In this document: in pieces, positions 17,216-25,134 of the stretch
Layout: the number at the start of each line of letters is the position of its first letter
Position numbering within the stretch: the stretch's first letter is position 1
Assembly: GCA_030151635.1 (NCBI GenBank)
Contig: JASLDF010000088.1
Span: 31,478-95,477 of the forward strand
Reading direction: 5' to 3'
DNA from: Bacteroides sp.
GTDB taxonomy: Bacteria; Bacteroidota; Bacteroidia; Bacteroidales; Bacteroidaceae
DNA: 64,000 nucleotides
Translations under genes and position numbers: made by a program
Notes under the pieces: model-generated
Database searches by the model: none
Told to the model about the DNA's origin: nothing
The model's input: the letters and a program-made list of their open reading frames with translations, nothing else

Positions 17216-18253
17216 ATGGCACGTATATTAATTATACGATTTTCGGCTATTGGAGACGTTGCAATGATTGCACCTATTGTGCATTCATTGGCGACTCAAT
17301 ACCCTCAACATGAAATTACGGTATTGAGCCGTTCGGCTTTATATCCAATTTTTAAAGAAGTTCCTTCAAATGTTCACTTCTTAGGTGTGGATTTGAAAGG
17401 AGATTATCATGGTATATCAGGACTAAATAAGCTTTATAAAAAGCTGAAAGATATGAAATTTGACTACGTAGCCGATTTTCATAATGTGTTAAGATCTAAA
17501 TACCTAGGTTTTAGATTTAAATTGTCTGGTATTCCAGTTGTGACTTTAGATAAAGGTCGTGCCGGTAAGAATAAACTTGTACGTCGCAGAAATAAAGTTT
17601 TTAAACGTCAAAAGAATCTGTTCCAACGTTATACAGATGTCCTAGATAAGTTAGGCTTGCCTATTTCTGCTAACTTCGATTCTATTTATGGAGAAGGTCG
17701 TGGCGATTTTTCTCAAATAAAAGAAGTTGTTGGAGAGAAGACTCAAAAATGGTTAGGTATTGCTCCTTTTGCACAGCATAAAGGAAAAATCTACCCTGTT
17801 GAAAAAATGGAGAAAATAGTGGCTCATTTTGCGAAAGATAAGCGAGTTAAGATTTTCCTATTTGGAGGCGGTGCTAAAGAAGAGGCTGTCTTTAATGATT
17901 GGGTTGCTAAATATCCTCAGGTAATGTCTATGATTGGACGCCTTAATATGGAAAAAGAGCTTATCTTGATGAGTTATTTAGACCTGATGTTGTCTATGGA
18001 TTCGTCTAATATGCACTTGGCGTCTTTAGTAAATACTCCAGTGTTATCTATTTGGGGTGCTACTCATCCATATGCAGGTTTCTTAGGTTGGAAGCAATTA
18101 CCAACAAATACAATTCAGATTGAAGATCTACCTTGTCGACCTTGTTCTGTTTATGGACAGAAGGAGTGTTATAGAAAAGACTATGCTTGCTTGAATAGAA
18201 TCAAGCCAGAGGTTATCATTGATCGTATTGAGAGAGACTTTAGCTTGTCTTAA
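17216..18253 (+). CDS. GT9 family glycosyltransferase (heptosyltransferase-like)
   Basis: This 345-residue protein has the GT9 (WaaC/WaaF) layout: an N-terminal Rossmann fold opening RILIIRFSAIGDVAMIAPIV, and a C-terminal half with GGGAKEE and a D-S-S-N-MHLASL substrate/donor segment (MDSSNMHLASLVNTPVLSIWGATHP). GT9 enzymes transfer ADP-heptose to the inner core of lipopolysaccharide. I would not assign WaaC versus WaaF, and another sugar donor is possible. It acts at the cytoplasmic face of the inner membrane. Neighbouring kinase and phosphotransferase genes support a core-assembly role. Confidence 0.92.
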   Translation: MARILIIRFSAIGDVAMIAPIVHSLATQYPQHEITVLSRSALYPIFKEVPSNVHFLGVDLKGDYHGISGLNKLYKKLKDMKFDYVADFHNVLRSKYLGFRFKLSGIPVVTLDKGRAGKNKLVRRRNKVFKRQKNLFQRYTDVLDKLGLPISANFDSIYGEGRGDFSQIKEVVGEKTQKWLGIAPFAQHKGKIYPVEKMEKIVAHFAKDKRVKIFLFGGGAKEEAVFNDWVAKYPQVMSMIGRLNMEKELILMSYLDLMLSMDSSNMHLASLVNTPVLSIWGATHPYAGFLGWKQLPTNTIQIEDLPCRPCSVYGQKECYRKDYACLNRIKPEVIIDRIERDFSLS

Positions 18254-18275
18254 GTGCTCCCTCTGATTATTTTAT

Positions 18276-19025
18276 ATGTATAAAACATTATTAAACCCTA
18301 AGTATAATAACTTAAAAACGTTTGTTGATCGTATTCCCGAAATATTCGAAGATACTGGCGAAGTTATTTATACGGGTAGAAACTTAATAAAAGTGTTTGA
18401 TGTTGACGGTCTAAAAGTCAACGTCAAACGCTATGCTATCCCTATTTTCTTTAATAAAATTGCTTATTCATTTTTCAGGATGCCTAAAGGTTTAAGAGCC
18501 TATAAGTATCCTTATGTGTTGTTGGATAAAGGTATTAATACGCCTGAACCTATAGCATATATTGAAGAAAGAAAGCTAGGCTTAATTCGTCATTCATACT
18601 TTATTAGTATCCAATCTCCTTTTACGTCATACTTGTATGAAATAGGGAATCTGGAGGTAGAGGAAATTGAGGGTTTGGCTAAAGCGTTAGCCCTTTTCAC
18701 TTCGGATATGCATAAAAAAGGTGTTTATCATAAAGATTATTCGCCTGGAAATATTCTTTGTGGCTTAGAGGGTGGAGAACCTTCTTTTACTTTGGTAGAT
18801 ATTAATAGAATGCGCTTTGGAGAGGTTACTCTTGAGGAAGGGTGTGCAAACTTTGCACGTCTTTGGGGGCAACCTTCATTCTTTAGATATATGGCAGAAG
18901 TCTATGCTAAAGACCAAAATGCTGATGTGGAATACTGTACAGAGCGAATCATGCATTATCGTACTAAATTCTGGAAAAGCTTCTCGAAGCGCAAGAAAAT
19001 TAAATATAACTTGAAGTATGAGTAA
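18276..19025 (+). CDS. Lipopolysaccharide kinase (Kdo/WaaP) family protein
   Basis: This 249-residue kinase-like protein carries the catalytic loop HKDYSPGNIL (152-161, catalytic Asp154 and Asn159) and the metal-binding DIN (D175) of the Kdo kinase/WaaP family of the protein kinase fold. The glycine-rich loop is not obvious at the N-terminus. Kdo kinases add a phosphate to Kdo or heptose of the lipid A core. It is followed, with an 8-bp overlap, by the CDP-glycerol phosphotransferase-like gene. Confidence 0.88.
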   Translation: MYKTLLNPKYNNLKTFVDRIPEIFEDTGEVIYTGRNLIKVFDVDGLKVNVKRYAIPIFFNKIAYSFFRMPKGLRAYKYPYVLLDKGINTPEPIAYIEERKLGLIRHSYFISIQSPFTSYLYEIGNLEVEEIEGLAKALALFTSDMHKKGVYHKDYSPGNILCGLEGGEPSFTLVDINRMRFGEVTLEEGCANFARLWGQPSFFRYMAEVYAKDQNADVEYCTERIMHYRTKFWKSFSKRKKIKYNLKYE

Positions 19026-20079
19026 TATGAAGGTTGTTTTGTTTTGTGAAAACAAGTATGCAATTGATATACTTTACCCACTCTACAAATTTGCAAAACA
19101 GGTTGGATATGATACGTTGTGGTATGTTCATGCACCCAAAATCAGCCTTGAACAATTTACTCACAAGGATGAGGTATCCTACACTCAATCCATACAAGAA
19201 GTCTATAATTATATGCCCGATGTGGTATATGTTCCTGGAAATATTGTTCCGTATTATTTGTCGGGGGTAAAAGTTCAGGTATTTCATGGCTATGCTGCCG
19301 AGAAAAAAGACCATTGGGTAATTCGTCGTTACTTTGATTTGTATTTGACTCAAGGTCCATATTTTACTGCTAAATTTAAAGAGTTAGCAAAAAAATACAA
19401 AGATTTTGATGTCGTTGAGACGGGGTGGACAAAACAAGATTGGATTAAAAAGAATCTTCATACTTTCGAAGGAGAAAAACAGTCTATCTTAACAGAGCAT
19501 AGAAAAGAAAGAGTGGTATTATATGCTCCTACTTTTTCTCCCTCACTAACATCAATACCTCATATTAAAGAGGATTTGATAAAATTAGTTCACAAAGAAT
19601 CTGTGGTCTTAATTATTAAGCTACACCCATTGACACGTCAGGAATGGGTTGAAGAATATAAAGAACTTGCTAGGAAAGAAGAGCATGTTATTTTCGCAAC
19701 GGAAAATAATGTAACTAAGTATCAGCTGATGTCCGATGTCATGATAAGTGATACTTCATCGACTGTTTATGAGTTCTTGTTGTTAAGTAAACCTGTTATT
19801 ACGCTAAATACAATTTCTAAAGCTGTATATTGGACGGATATTAAAGATGCTAGTGAGCTTCTCTTAGCTTTTGATATTGCTTTGAACGATCCGGAAGCTA
19901 TCCAAAAAAGAAAGTGGATTGTAGATAACTATGATCCTTATATGGACGGCAAGGTTTGTGAACGTATGTTTAAAGCTGTACAGGATTATATAGATGAAAA
20001 TGGTGTACCTTCGGTTCGAAAATTGAACTTATGGAGAAAGTATACCAGTATTAAAACTTTTGGAAAGATTAAACGATGA
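19018..20079 (+). CDS. CDP-glycerol:poly/glycerophosphate transferase-like protein
   Basis: This 353-residue protein matches the CDP-glycerol glycerophosphotransferase (TagB/TagF) superfamily: PTFSPSL, IIKLHPLTRQEW and, near the C-terminus, SDVMISDTSSTVYEF, the donor-binding D-x-S-S segment. Its partner, a glycerol-3-phosphate cytidylyltransferase-like gene, is two genes downstream. In Gram-negative Bacteroidetes such genes are more likely to put phosphoglycerol or a related group on the lipooligosaccharide core than to make teichoic acid. It starts 8 bp before the kinase stop and its stop overlaps the aminotransferase start (ATGATAA) by 4 bp. Confidence 0.88.
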   Translation: MSNMKVVLFCENKYAIDILYPLYKFAKQVGYDTLWYVHAPKISLEQFTHKDEVSYTQSIQEVYNYMPDVVYVPGNIVPYYLSGVKVQVFHGYAAEKKDHWVIRRYFDLYLTQGPYFTAKFKELAKKYKDFDVVETGWTKQDWIKKNLHTFEGEKQSILTEHRKERVVLYAPTFSPSLTSIPHIKEDLIKLVHKESVVLIIKLHPLTRQEWVEEYKELARKEEHVIFATENNVTKYQLMSDVMISDTSSTVYEFLLLSKPVITLNTISKAVYWTDIKDASELLLAFDIALNDPEAIQKRKWIVDNYDPYMDGKVCERMFKAVQDYIDENGVPSVRKLNLWRKYTSIKTFGKIKR

Positions 20080-21131
20080 TAAATACAATGAAACTATTTG
20101 TATTCCCCGGTAATATAGAGGAAGATATTTTAGCAATCGGTGCACAGCAGCTGCCATATATGAGAACTCCATTCTTTTCTTCAATCGTAAAGGAATCGGA
20201 ATCAATTATAAAACATCTTTTTGGTTGCACTACTGGTTGTGTTATTCCCTTAACGGCTTCGGGAACCGGAGCAATGGATGCAGTTGTTACAAATTATGTA
20301 ACAACACGTGGCAAGTCTTTGGTTATTGCTGGAGGCTCATTTGGATATCGCTGGGAATCGTTGTGTAAGTATTATAGCCATGACTGTTTTACGCATAAAG
20401 TTGATTTCTGTAAAGATATTGATTATAAGTCTCTTGAAGAGGATATTATTCGTGAAAAACCAGAAACTTTATTGTGTCAACAGCATGAAACATCTACAGG
20501 TCAATTGTTTGATTTAGTTAAAATTGGAGCTCTGTGTCGAAAGTACAATGTTTCTTTGGTAGTTGATGCCATAAGCTCTTTCCTTTCGGAACCATTGCAC
20601 ATGGATGAAATGGGAATTGATATTTGCATAACAAGTAGCCAAAAAGGATTGAATATTTTACCAGGTATTTCATTGATTGTATTGTCTGAACGTTTGGTTG
20701 AGTATGATTTTGCTAACACTAATTATTACTTTGACTTTAAGGAGAATTTAAAGAACTTGACTCGTGGACAAACTCCTTTCAGTCCTGCTACAAGCATCTT
20801 TTTACAACTTAATGAACGATTGAAAAGACTGTCAAAATTTAACATTGAAGATATCATTTTAAAAGTAAGACAAAAAGCTCTGTTTTTTAGAGGACTTTGT
20901 GATACTTATGGTTGGAGTTATCCTGCAGAAGTTCCAGCTAACTGTATTACGGGTTTTTTTGTATCGCATAATGGTGATATTATGTTTGAAGAGTTAATGA
21001 AAAAAGGCTTTTGCATTATGCCTGGTGGAACTCCGAACTATTTTAGAGTATCTCACTTGGGGGTTCAATCTGAAGAAGATCTGGTTGAATTAGCAAAGGC
21101 TATTCATAAAATAGAAACCTTAAATCGTTAA
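20076..21131 (+). CDS. Class V PLP aminotransferase
   Basis: This 351-residue aminotransferase has the fold-type I class V layout, with the cofactor Asp in LVVDAISS (D164) and the Schiff-base lysine in SSQKG (K190). The N-terminal PGNIEE and the ASGTGAMDAV phosphate segment resemble alanine-glyoxylate or 2-aminoethylphosphonate transaminases. No phosphonate genes are nearby. Sitting between a CDP-glycerol phosphotransferase and a cytidylyltransferase, it could make an amino-alcohol phosphate from a keto or aldehyde phosphate, which is then activated with CTP. That is inference. A second in-frame ATG lies at 20088; I keep the earlier one because of the ATGATAA coupling. Confidence 0.87.
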   Translation: MINTMKLFVFPGNIEEDILAIGAQQLPYMRTPFFSSIVKESESIIKHLFGCTTGCVIPLTASGTGAMDAVVTNYVTTRGKSLVIAGGSFGYRWESLCKYYSHDCFTHKVDFCKDIDYKSLEEDIIREKPETLLCQQHETSTGQLFDLVKIGALCRKYNVSLVVDAISSFLSEPLHMDEMGIDICITSSQKGLNILPGISLIVLSERLVEYDFANTNYYFDFKENLKNLTRGQTPFSPATSIFLQLNERLKRLSKFNIEDIILKVRQKALFFRGLCDTYGWSYPAEVPANCITGFFVSHNGDIMFEELMKKGFCIMPGGTPNYFRVSHLGVQSEEDLVELAKAIHKIETLNR

Positions 21132-21135
21132 TGTT

Positions 21136-21630
21136 ATGGAAAAGAAAACCATTCGTGTATTTACATCTGGCACTTTTGATTTATTTCATGTCGGACATCT
21201 AAACATTCTTGAGAAATCGGCGAAGTTGGGTGACGAGTTAATTGTAGGTGTTAGTACCGATGATCTTATTGAAGAGTACAAAGGAATGCGCCCAATTATC
21301 CCTTTTGAGGAGCGTTTTCGTATTATTTCTGCAATAGGTTGTGTTACTAAAGTTGTGAAACAGACTAAATTGACAGAGATAGCTCAACTGATTCGTGAAG
21401 ATATTGACATCGTTACCATAGGTGATGATTGGAAAGATAAATATTTAGAGGGATTGGATTGGATGGAAAAGACTCCTGGCAAGAAGGTGGTTTACTTCCC
21501 TTACACGCCTGGTGTGAGTACGACAAGTATTAAAAAGACAATTATCGAAGGTACCAATCAAATTATCAAGGCAGCTTTGCAGCGCGAGGAAGAGCATGAT
21601 AAGAATTGGAAAGAAGATATGCGTCCTTAA
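21136..21630 (+). CDS. Glycerol-3-phosphate cytidylyltransferase-like nucleotidyltransferase
   Basis: This 164-residue protein has the cytidylyltransferase signature GTFDLFHVGH (12-21, H18 and H21) and the C-terminal VSTTSIKK, which corresponds to the ISTTxIK motif of TagD-like enzymes. It activates an alcohol phosphate with CTP to a CDP-alcohol. The extra C-terminal tail of about 25 residues is charged and probably disordered. Being next to the aminotransferase and two genes after the CDP-glycerol phosphotransferase, it plausibly makes CDP-glycerol or an amino variant. Confidence 0.9.
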   Translation: MEKKTIRVFTSGTFDLFHVGHLNILEKSAKLGDELIVGVSTDDLIEEYKGMRPIIPFEERFRIISAIGCVTKVVKQTKLTEIAQLIREDIDIVTIGDDWKDKYLEGLDWMEKTPGKKVVYFPYTPGVSTTSIKKTIIEGTNQIIKAALQREEEHDKNWKEDMRP

Positions 21631-21661
21631 TTAATTATAAATTATTCATTAATAAACATAT

Positions 21662-23497
21662 ATGAAAGAGTTTTTTAAAGTTCTACGAAGATTTGTTCCC
21701 CCTTATAAGGCTTACGTAATTTGGGCTACTGTCTTAAATATACTTTCGGCAGTTTTAAATATATTTTCATTTACTTTAATAGCACCAATATTATCGATCC
21801 TTTTCGAGACAAGTCACAAAGAGTATATCTTTATACCTTGGGATGCGACAGATGTAGGCTTTAAGGAACTGTTGTATAATAATGCTTATTATTATGTGAC
21901 TAATTGGATTACAAGTTTTGGTCCTTCAAGAACGTTAATGATTTTAGGTCTGTTTCTAGTCATAATGACTCTTTTAAAGACAGCTTGCTATTTCGCTTCA
22001 TCGGCGGTGATGATTCCTTTGAGAACAGGTATCGTGCGTGATATTCGCGTCGCACTGTATCGAAAAGTAGTGGATTTACCGTTGTCATTCTTCTCGGAAG
22101 AGAGAAAAGGGGATATTATTGCTCGTATGAGTGGTGATGTGTCTGAAGTGGAAAACTCTGTAACAAGTTCTTTGGACATGTTGTTAAAGAATCCAATTTT
22201 GATTATTGTTTACTTCTCTATGTTGCTGTTCCTAAGTTGGCAGTTGACACTGTTTACACTTCTTGTTTTACCTATAATGGGGTGGTTCATGGGAATTGTA
22301 GGTAGACGATTAAAAAAACAATCGCACGATGCTCAGTCCAAATGGAGTAACACCATGTCGCAAATGGAGGAAACATTGGGTGGTCTGCGTATTATTAAAG
22401 CGTTTGTTGCGGAGAAAAAAATGTCAGATCGCTTCTTGAATAGTAGCAACGAGTATCGTGATGCTATCAATAGAGTAGCCACAAGACAAACAATGGCTCA
22501 CCCGATGAGTGAGTTCTTAGGTACAATTTTAATTGTTATTGTGTTGTGGTTCGGGGGTAACCTAATTTTAGCTAACGAATCAACAATTGATGCTCCAGGA
22601 TTTATGGTTTATATGGCAATGCTATATAGTTTGATTAATCCGTTGAAGGAGTTTTCAAAAGCGGGATACAATATTCCTAAAGGTTTGGCTTCTATGGAAC
22701 GTATTGATAAAATACTTAAGGCCGAGAATACAATTGTAGAGAAAGAAAATGCTCAAACTATTCAATCTCTTGAGAATGAAATTATTTTCAAAGATTTAGA
22801 TTTTACTTATGATGGGAGTCGTATGGTATTGAAAAATATCAATCTTACGGTTAAGAAAGGGCATACCATTGCATTGGTAGGCCAATCGGGTTCGGGTAAA
22901 TCTACTCTGGTTGACTTGCTTCCTCGTTATCATGATGTTTCTAAAGGGGCCATCTCTATTGATGGTGTTGATATTCGTGACATGAAGTTATCTTCGTTGA
23001 GAAGTATTATAGGTAATGTGAATCAGGAGGCGATTCTATTTAATGATTCATTCTTTAATAATATAGCTTTTGGTGTAGAAAATGCCACAATGGAGCAAGT
23101 GATTGAAGCTGCAAAGATTGCCAATGCACATGAGTTTATTGCTGATAGCGAAGATGGTTATAATACGAATATTGGTGACCGTGGTGGTAAACTGTCAGGT
23201 GGTCAAAGACAGCGTGTAAGCATTGCTCGTGCTATCTTAAAGAATCCTCCAATTTTGATTCTTGATGAGGCTACATCTGCTTTAGATACTGAATCTGAAC
23301 GTTTAGTACAAGAAGCTTTAGAGAACCTAATGAAATCAAGAACAACTATTGCTATTGCACACCGTTTGTCGACTATTAAGAATGCCGATGAGATTTGTGT
23401 CTTGTATGAGGGAGAAATTGTTGAGCGTGGTAAACACGATGAGCTGATTGAAAAAAATGGATATTACAAGCGTTTGCACGATATGCAAAGCTTGTAA
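21662..23497 (+). CDS. MsbA-type ABC exporter (lipid A flippase family)
   Basis: This 611-residue half-transporter has six membrane spans (about residues 15-325) and a nucleotide-binding domain with Walker A GQSGSGKST (407-415), signature LSGGQRQR, Walker B ILILDEATSAL and the H-loop AIAHRLST. It works as a homodimer. Position at the end of the core operon supports a role in flipping lipid A-core across the inner membrane, as for MsbA, but general multidrug or lipid export cannot be excluded. It starts 31 bp after the cytidylyltransferase gene. The hairpin at 23515-23550 is the likely end of the operon. Confidence 0.9.
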   Translation: MKEFFKVLRRFVPPYKAYVIWATVLNILSAVLNIFSFTLIAPILSILFETSHKEYIFIPWDATDVGFKELLYNNAYYYVTNWITSFGPSRTLMILGLFLVIMTLLKTACYFASSAVMIPLRTGIVRDIRVALYRKVVDLPLSFFSEERKGDIIARMSGDVSEVENSVTSSLDMLLKNPILIIVYFSMLLFLSWQLTLFTLLVLPIMGWFMGIVGRRLKKQSHDAQSKWSNTMSQMEETLGGLRIIKAFVAEKKMSDRFLNSSNEYRDAINRVATRQTMAHPMSEFLGTILIVIVLWFGGNLILANESTIDAPGFMVYMAMLYSLINPLKEFSKAGYNIPKGLASMERIDKILKAENTIVEKENAQTIQSLENEIIFKDLDFTYDGSRMVLKNINLTVKKGHTIALVGQSGSGKSTLVDLLPRYHDVSKGAISIDGVDIRDMKLSSLRSIIGNVNQEAILFNDSFFNNIAFGVENATMEQVIEAAKIANAHEFIADSEDGYNTNIGDRGGKLSGGQRQRVSIARAILKNPPILILDEATSALDTESERLVQEALENLMKSRTTIAIAHRLSTIKNADEICVLYEGEIVERGKHDELIEKNGYYKRLHDMQSL

Positions 23498-23514
23498 TAT
23501 TAGTTCCACATATA

Positions 23515-23550
23515 TTTGAAAGGAAATAGCTCCCGCTATTTCCTTTCAAA
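23515..23550. terminator. Hairpin at the end of the msbA-like operon, overlapping the convergent gene's last codons
   Basis: A perfect 16-bp stem (23515-23530 with 23535-23550) with a TCCC loop ends the plus-strand operon. Its right arm covers the last codons and stop of the convergent RNase H-like gene, so it is part coding. No strong T tract follows, so termination efficiency is uncertain. Confidence 0.7.
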
Positions 23551-24162
23551 TAGAGCAGGATTATCTCCCCACAATTGATTATTCCATTTTAGAATAGGGC
23601 TGGTAGACACATTGTTTAACAGCCAATACTCTGCCCGAAAGACATGTTCAAGTATGTCTATTGATTTGGGTTCTACTTTTAATTTAGTATTGCACTTCTT
23701 GGCTTCTATCCATTTTATAGCATTCTGATTTTCTGTATAGATTGGAATATCCCAACCTATTTGTTTGATGTATGCTAGGCCATGAATGATGGCTAAAAAA
23801 TCTCCAATGTTGTCGGTTCCATAAGTTGGGCCAAATCGGAAAAGCTCATCTCCTGTAGCTGTATATACCCCTCTGTATTCCATTAATCCAGGATTGTTAC
23901 TGCTAACTGAATAGATTGAAATACTATTCCCTTCAACTTCAGGTGCATACGTACGCAACGTCTTAAAGATTGATTTATTATCTTCGTTAACATAGTTATC
24001 AGGAGATGAATTATAGGCAATGTCTGCTTCTGGACGGTTGTTGAAAGTCTTATATAGCGCTCCTTCATAACCTTTTATCTGGCTGTTGAATTCATGCCAT
24101 GAGGTATAAATGCCTGGTATGTTACCTTTCCACACTACGTAATATTTTTTTATTTTAGTCAT
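23536..24162 (-). CDS. Viroplasmin/RNase H1-family protein with a degenerate active site
   Basis: The first 45 residues (YYVVWKGNIPGIYTSW ... GYEGALYKTF) match the viroplasmin/RNase H1 N-terminal RNA:DNA-hybrid-binding domain. The rest has the RNase H1 fold with NNPG, GTDNIGDFLAI, PIYTENQNAIKW and WGDNPALFERK in the usual order. From the ATG at 24162 the protein is 208 residues; the longer start (24189) adds nine residues not typical of the family. Bacteroidetes relatives, as I recall, have D-E-D-D at these points; here the aligned residues are Y84, D121, E144 and L204, so the catalytic acids look replaced. Function is doubtful; nuclease activity may be lost. Confidence 0.85.
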   Translation of the reverse strand: MTKIKKYYVVWKGNIPGIYTSWHEFNSQIKGYEGALYKTFNNRPEADIAYNSSPDNYVNEDNKSIFKTLRTYAPEVEGNSISIYSVSSNNPGLMEYRGVYTATGDELFRFGPTYGTDNIGDFLAIIHGLAYIKQIGWDIPIYTENQNAIKWIEAKKCNTKLKVEPKSIDILEHVFRAEYWLLNNVSTSPILKWNNQLWGDNPALFERK

Positions 24163-24292
24163 TATATAATTCGAAATTACCGATAGCAATTATGAACAAT
24201 CGGATGGTTTAAATATTTGTTTAATTTTTAGAAGAACATTATTCTCCTCTCTAAAAAATGATAACTTTGTTTTTAGTCTTAGTTAATTTACG

Positions 24293-24823
24293 ATGAATCG
24301 AATATATTTAATTGGCTATATGGGAGCAGGTAAAACTACTTTAGGTGCTCCTTTGGCAAAGTTTTTAGGAATGACATTTATAGACTTAGATGTTTATATT
24401 GAAAATAGATATCATAAAACTATAAATGAAATGTTTGCTGTTTATGGCGAACATGGATTCCGTTTAATAGAACAAAAAATGCTACAAGAAGTTTCAACCT
24501 TTGAAAACATTGTAATTTCAACAGGAGGGGGTGCTCCATGTTTTTTTGACAATATGGATGTGATGAATAAAGCTGGTCTGACGGTCTATTTGGAGGTTTC
24601 TAATGCCAAATTGCATAAGAGACTTATTGCTGGGAAGTGGAAAAGACCTAAGCTGAAAGATAAGTCTGATGCTGAAATTTTAGACTTTATTAAGAGTGGA
24701 CTCGCTGAAAGATTGCCTTTTTACTCACAAGCGAAACTTAAGCTATCTGCCGAAGAACTAGAATCGAAAGAATGCATAAACGATGCTGTAAGGCTATGTG
24801 CTAATACAATCAATGACTTATAG
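24293..24823 (+). CDS. aroK: Shikimate kinase
   Basis: AroK phosphorylates shikimate to shikimate-3-phosphate in aromatic amino acid synthesis. The 176-residue protein has Walker A GYMGAGKTT (8-16), the shikimate-binding D33 in FIDLD (DLDVYIE), GEHGFR with the conserved Arg, and ISTGGGAPC. It stands alone: other shikimate-pathway genes are not in the window, and 311 bp without a gene separate it from speA. No clear terminator follows; a weak 5-bp inverted repeat lies near the stop. Confidence 0.95.
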   Translation: MNRIYLIGYMGAGKTTLGAPLAKFLGMTFIDLDVYIENRYHKTINEMFAVYGEHGFRLIEQKMLQEVSTFENIVISTGGGAPCFFDNMDVMNKAGLTVYLEVSNAKLHKRLIAGKWKRPKLKDKSDAEILDFIKSGLAERLPFYSQAKLKLSAEELESKECINDAVRLCANTINDL

Positions 24824-25134
24824 CTAATGCTTAGGCTATTATCTGTATTTGTGTCTTTAATATAACAATGTGTCTTTTATTGTAATATATGTTTCACTGA
24901 CATTGATTTAAATCACCATATTGTGGATTCTTATAAATCAGATGGATAACTATTATTATTGCGTATAAAAAAGTCGTATATTTATAGAATCAGGATATAT
25001 TAAACTATCTAGTATTTAACATGTTGTGTATCTTGAATCAATATTTTTATTTTTTGTTGCAAGAGTTTGGTATTTAGTCTAGATTAATACCTATTTTTGC
25101 GACCCAAAATGAATTATTAATAAGGTTTTGTAAT
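24824..25134. other. Intergenic region aroK-speA
   Basis: This stretch is AT-rich and contains no plausible coding sequence of useful length. It holds the speA promoter (25066-25099) and a GATTCT-TATAAA / TTTATAGAATC partial inverted repeat (24926-24937 and 24981-24991, loop of about 43 nt) of unknown role. Confidence 0.5.
25066..25099 (+). promoter_or_regulatory. Promoter of speA
   Basis: TTTG (25066-25069), a 22-nt spacer and TATTTTTG (25092-25099) precede the speA start by about 36 bp. The spacer is slightly longer than the 19-21 nt usually given. Confidence 0.6.

Noticed and set aside
20076..21131. 2-aminoethylphosphonate transaminase
   Set aside because: The protein resembles that family, but there is no PEP mutase, phosphonopyruvate decarboxylase or phosphonate hydrolase nearby.
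18276..21630. Teichoic acid synthesis operon
   Set aside because: The surrounding genes (GT9, Kdo/WaaP-type kinase, MsbA-like exporter) and the Gram-negative context point to lipooligosaccharide core decoration instead.
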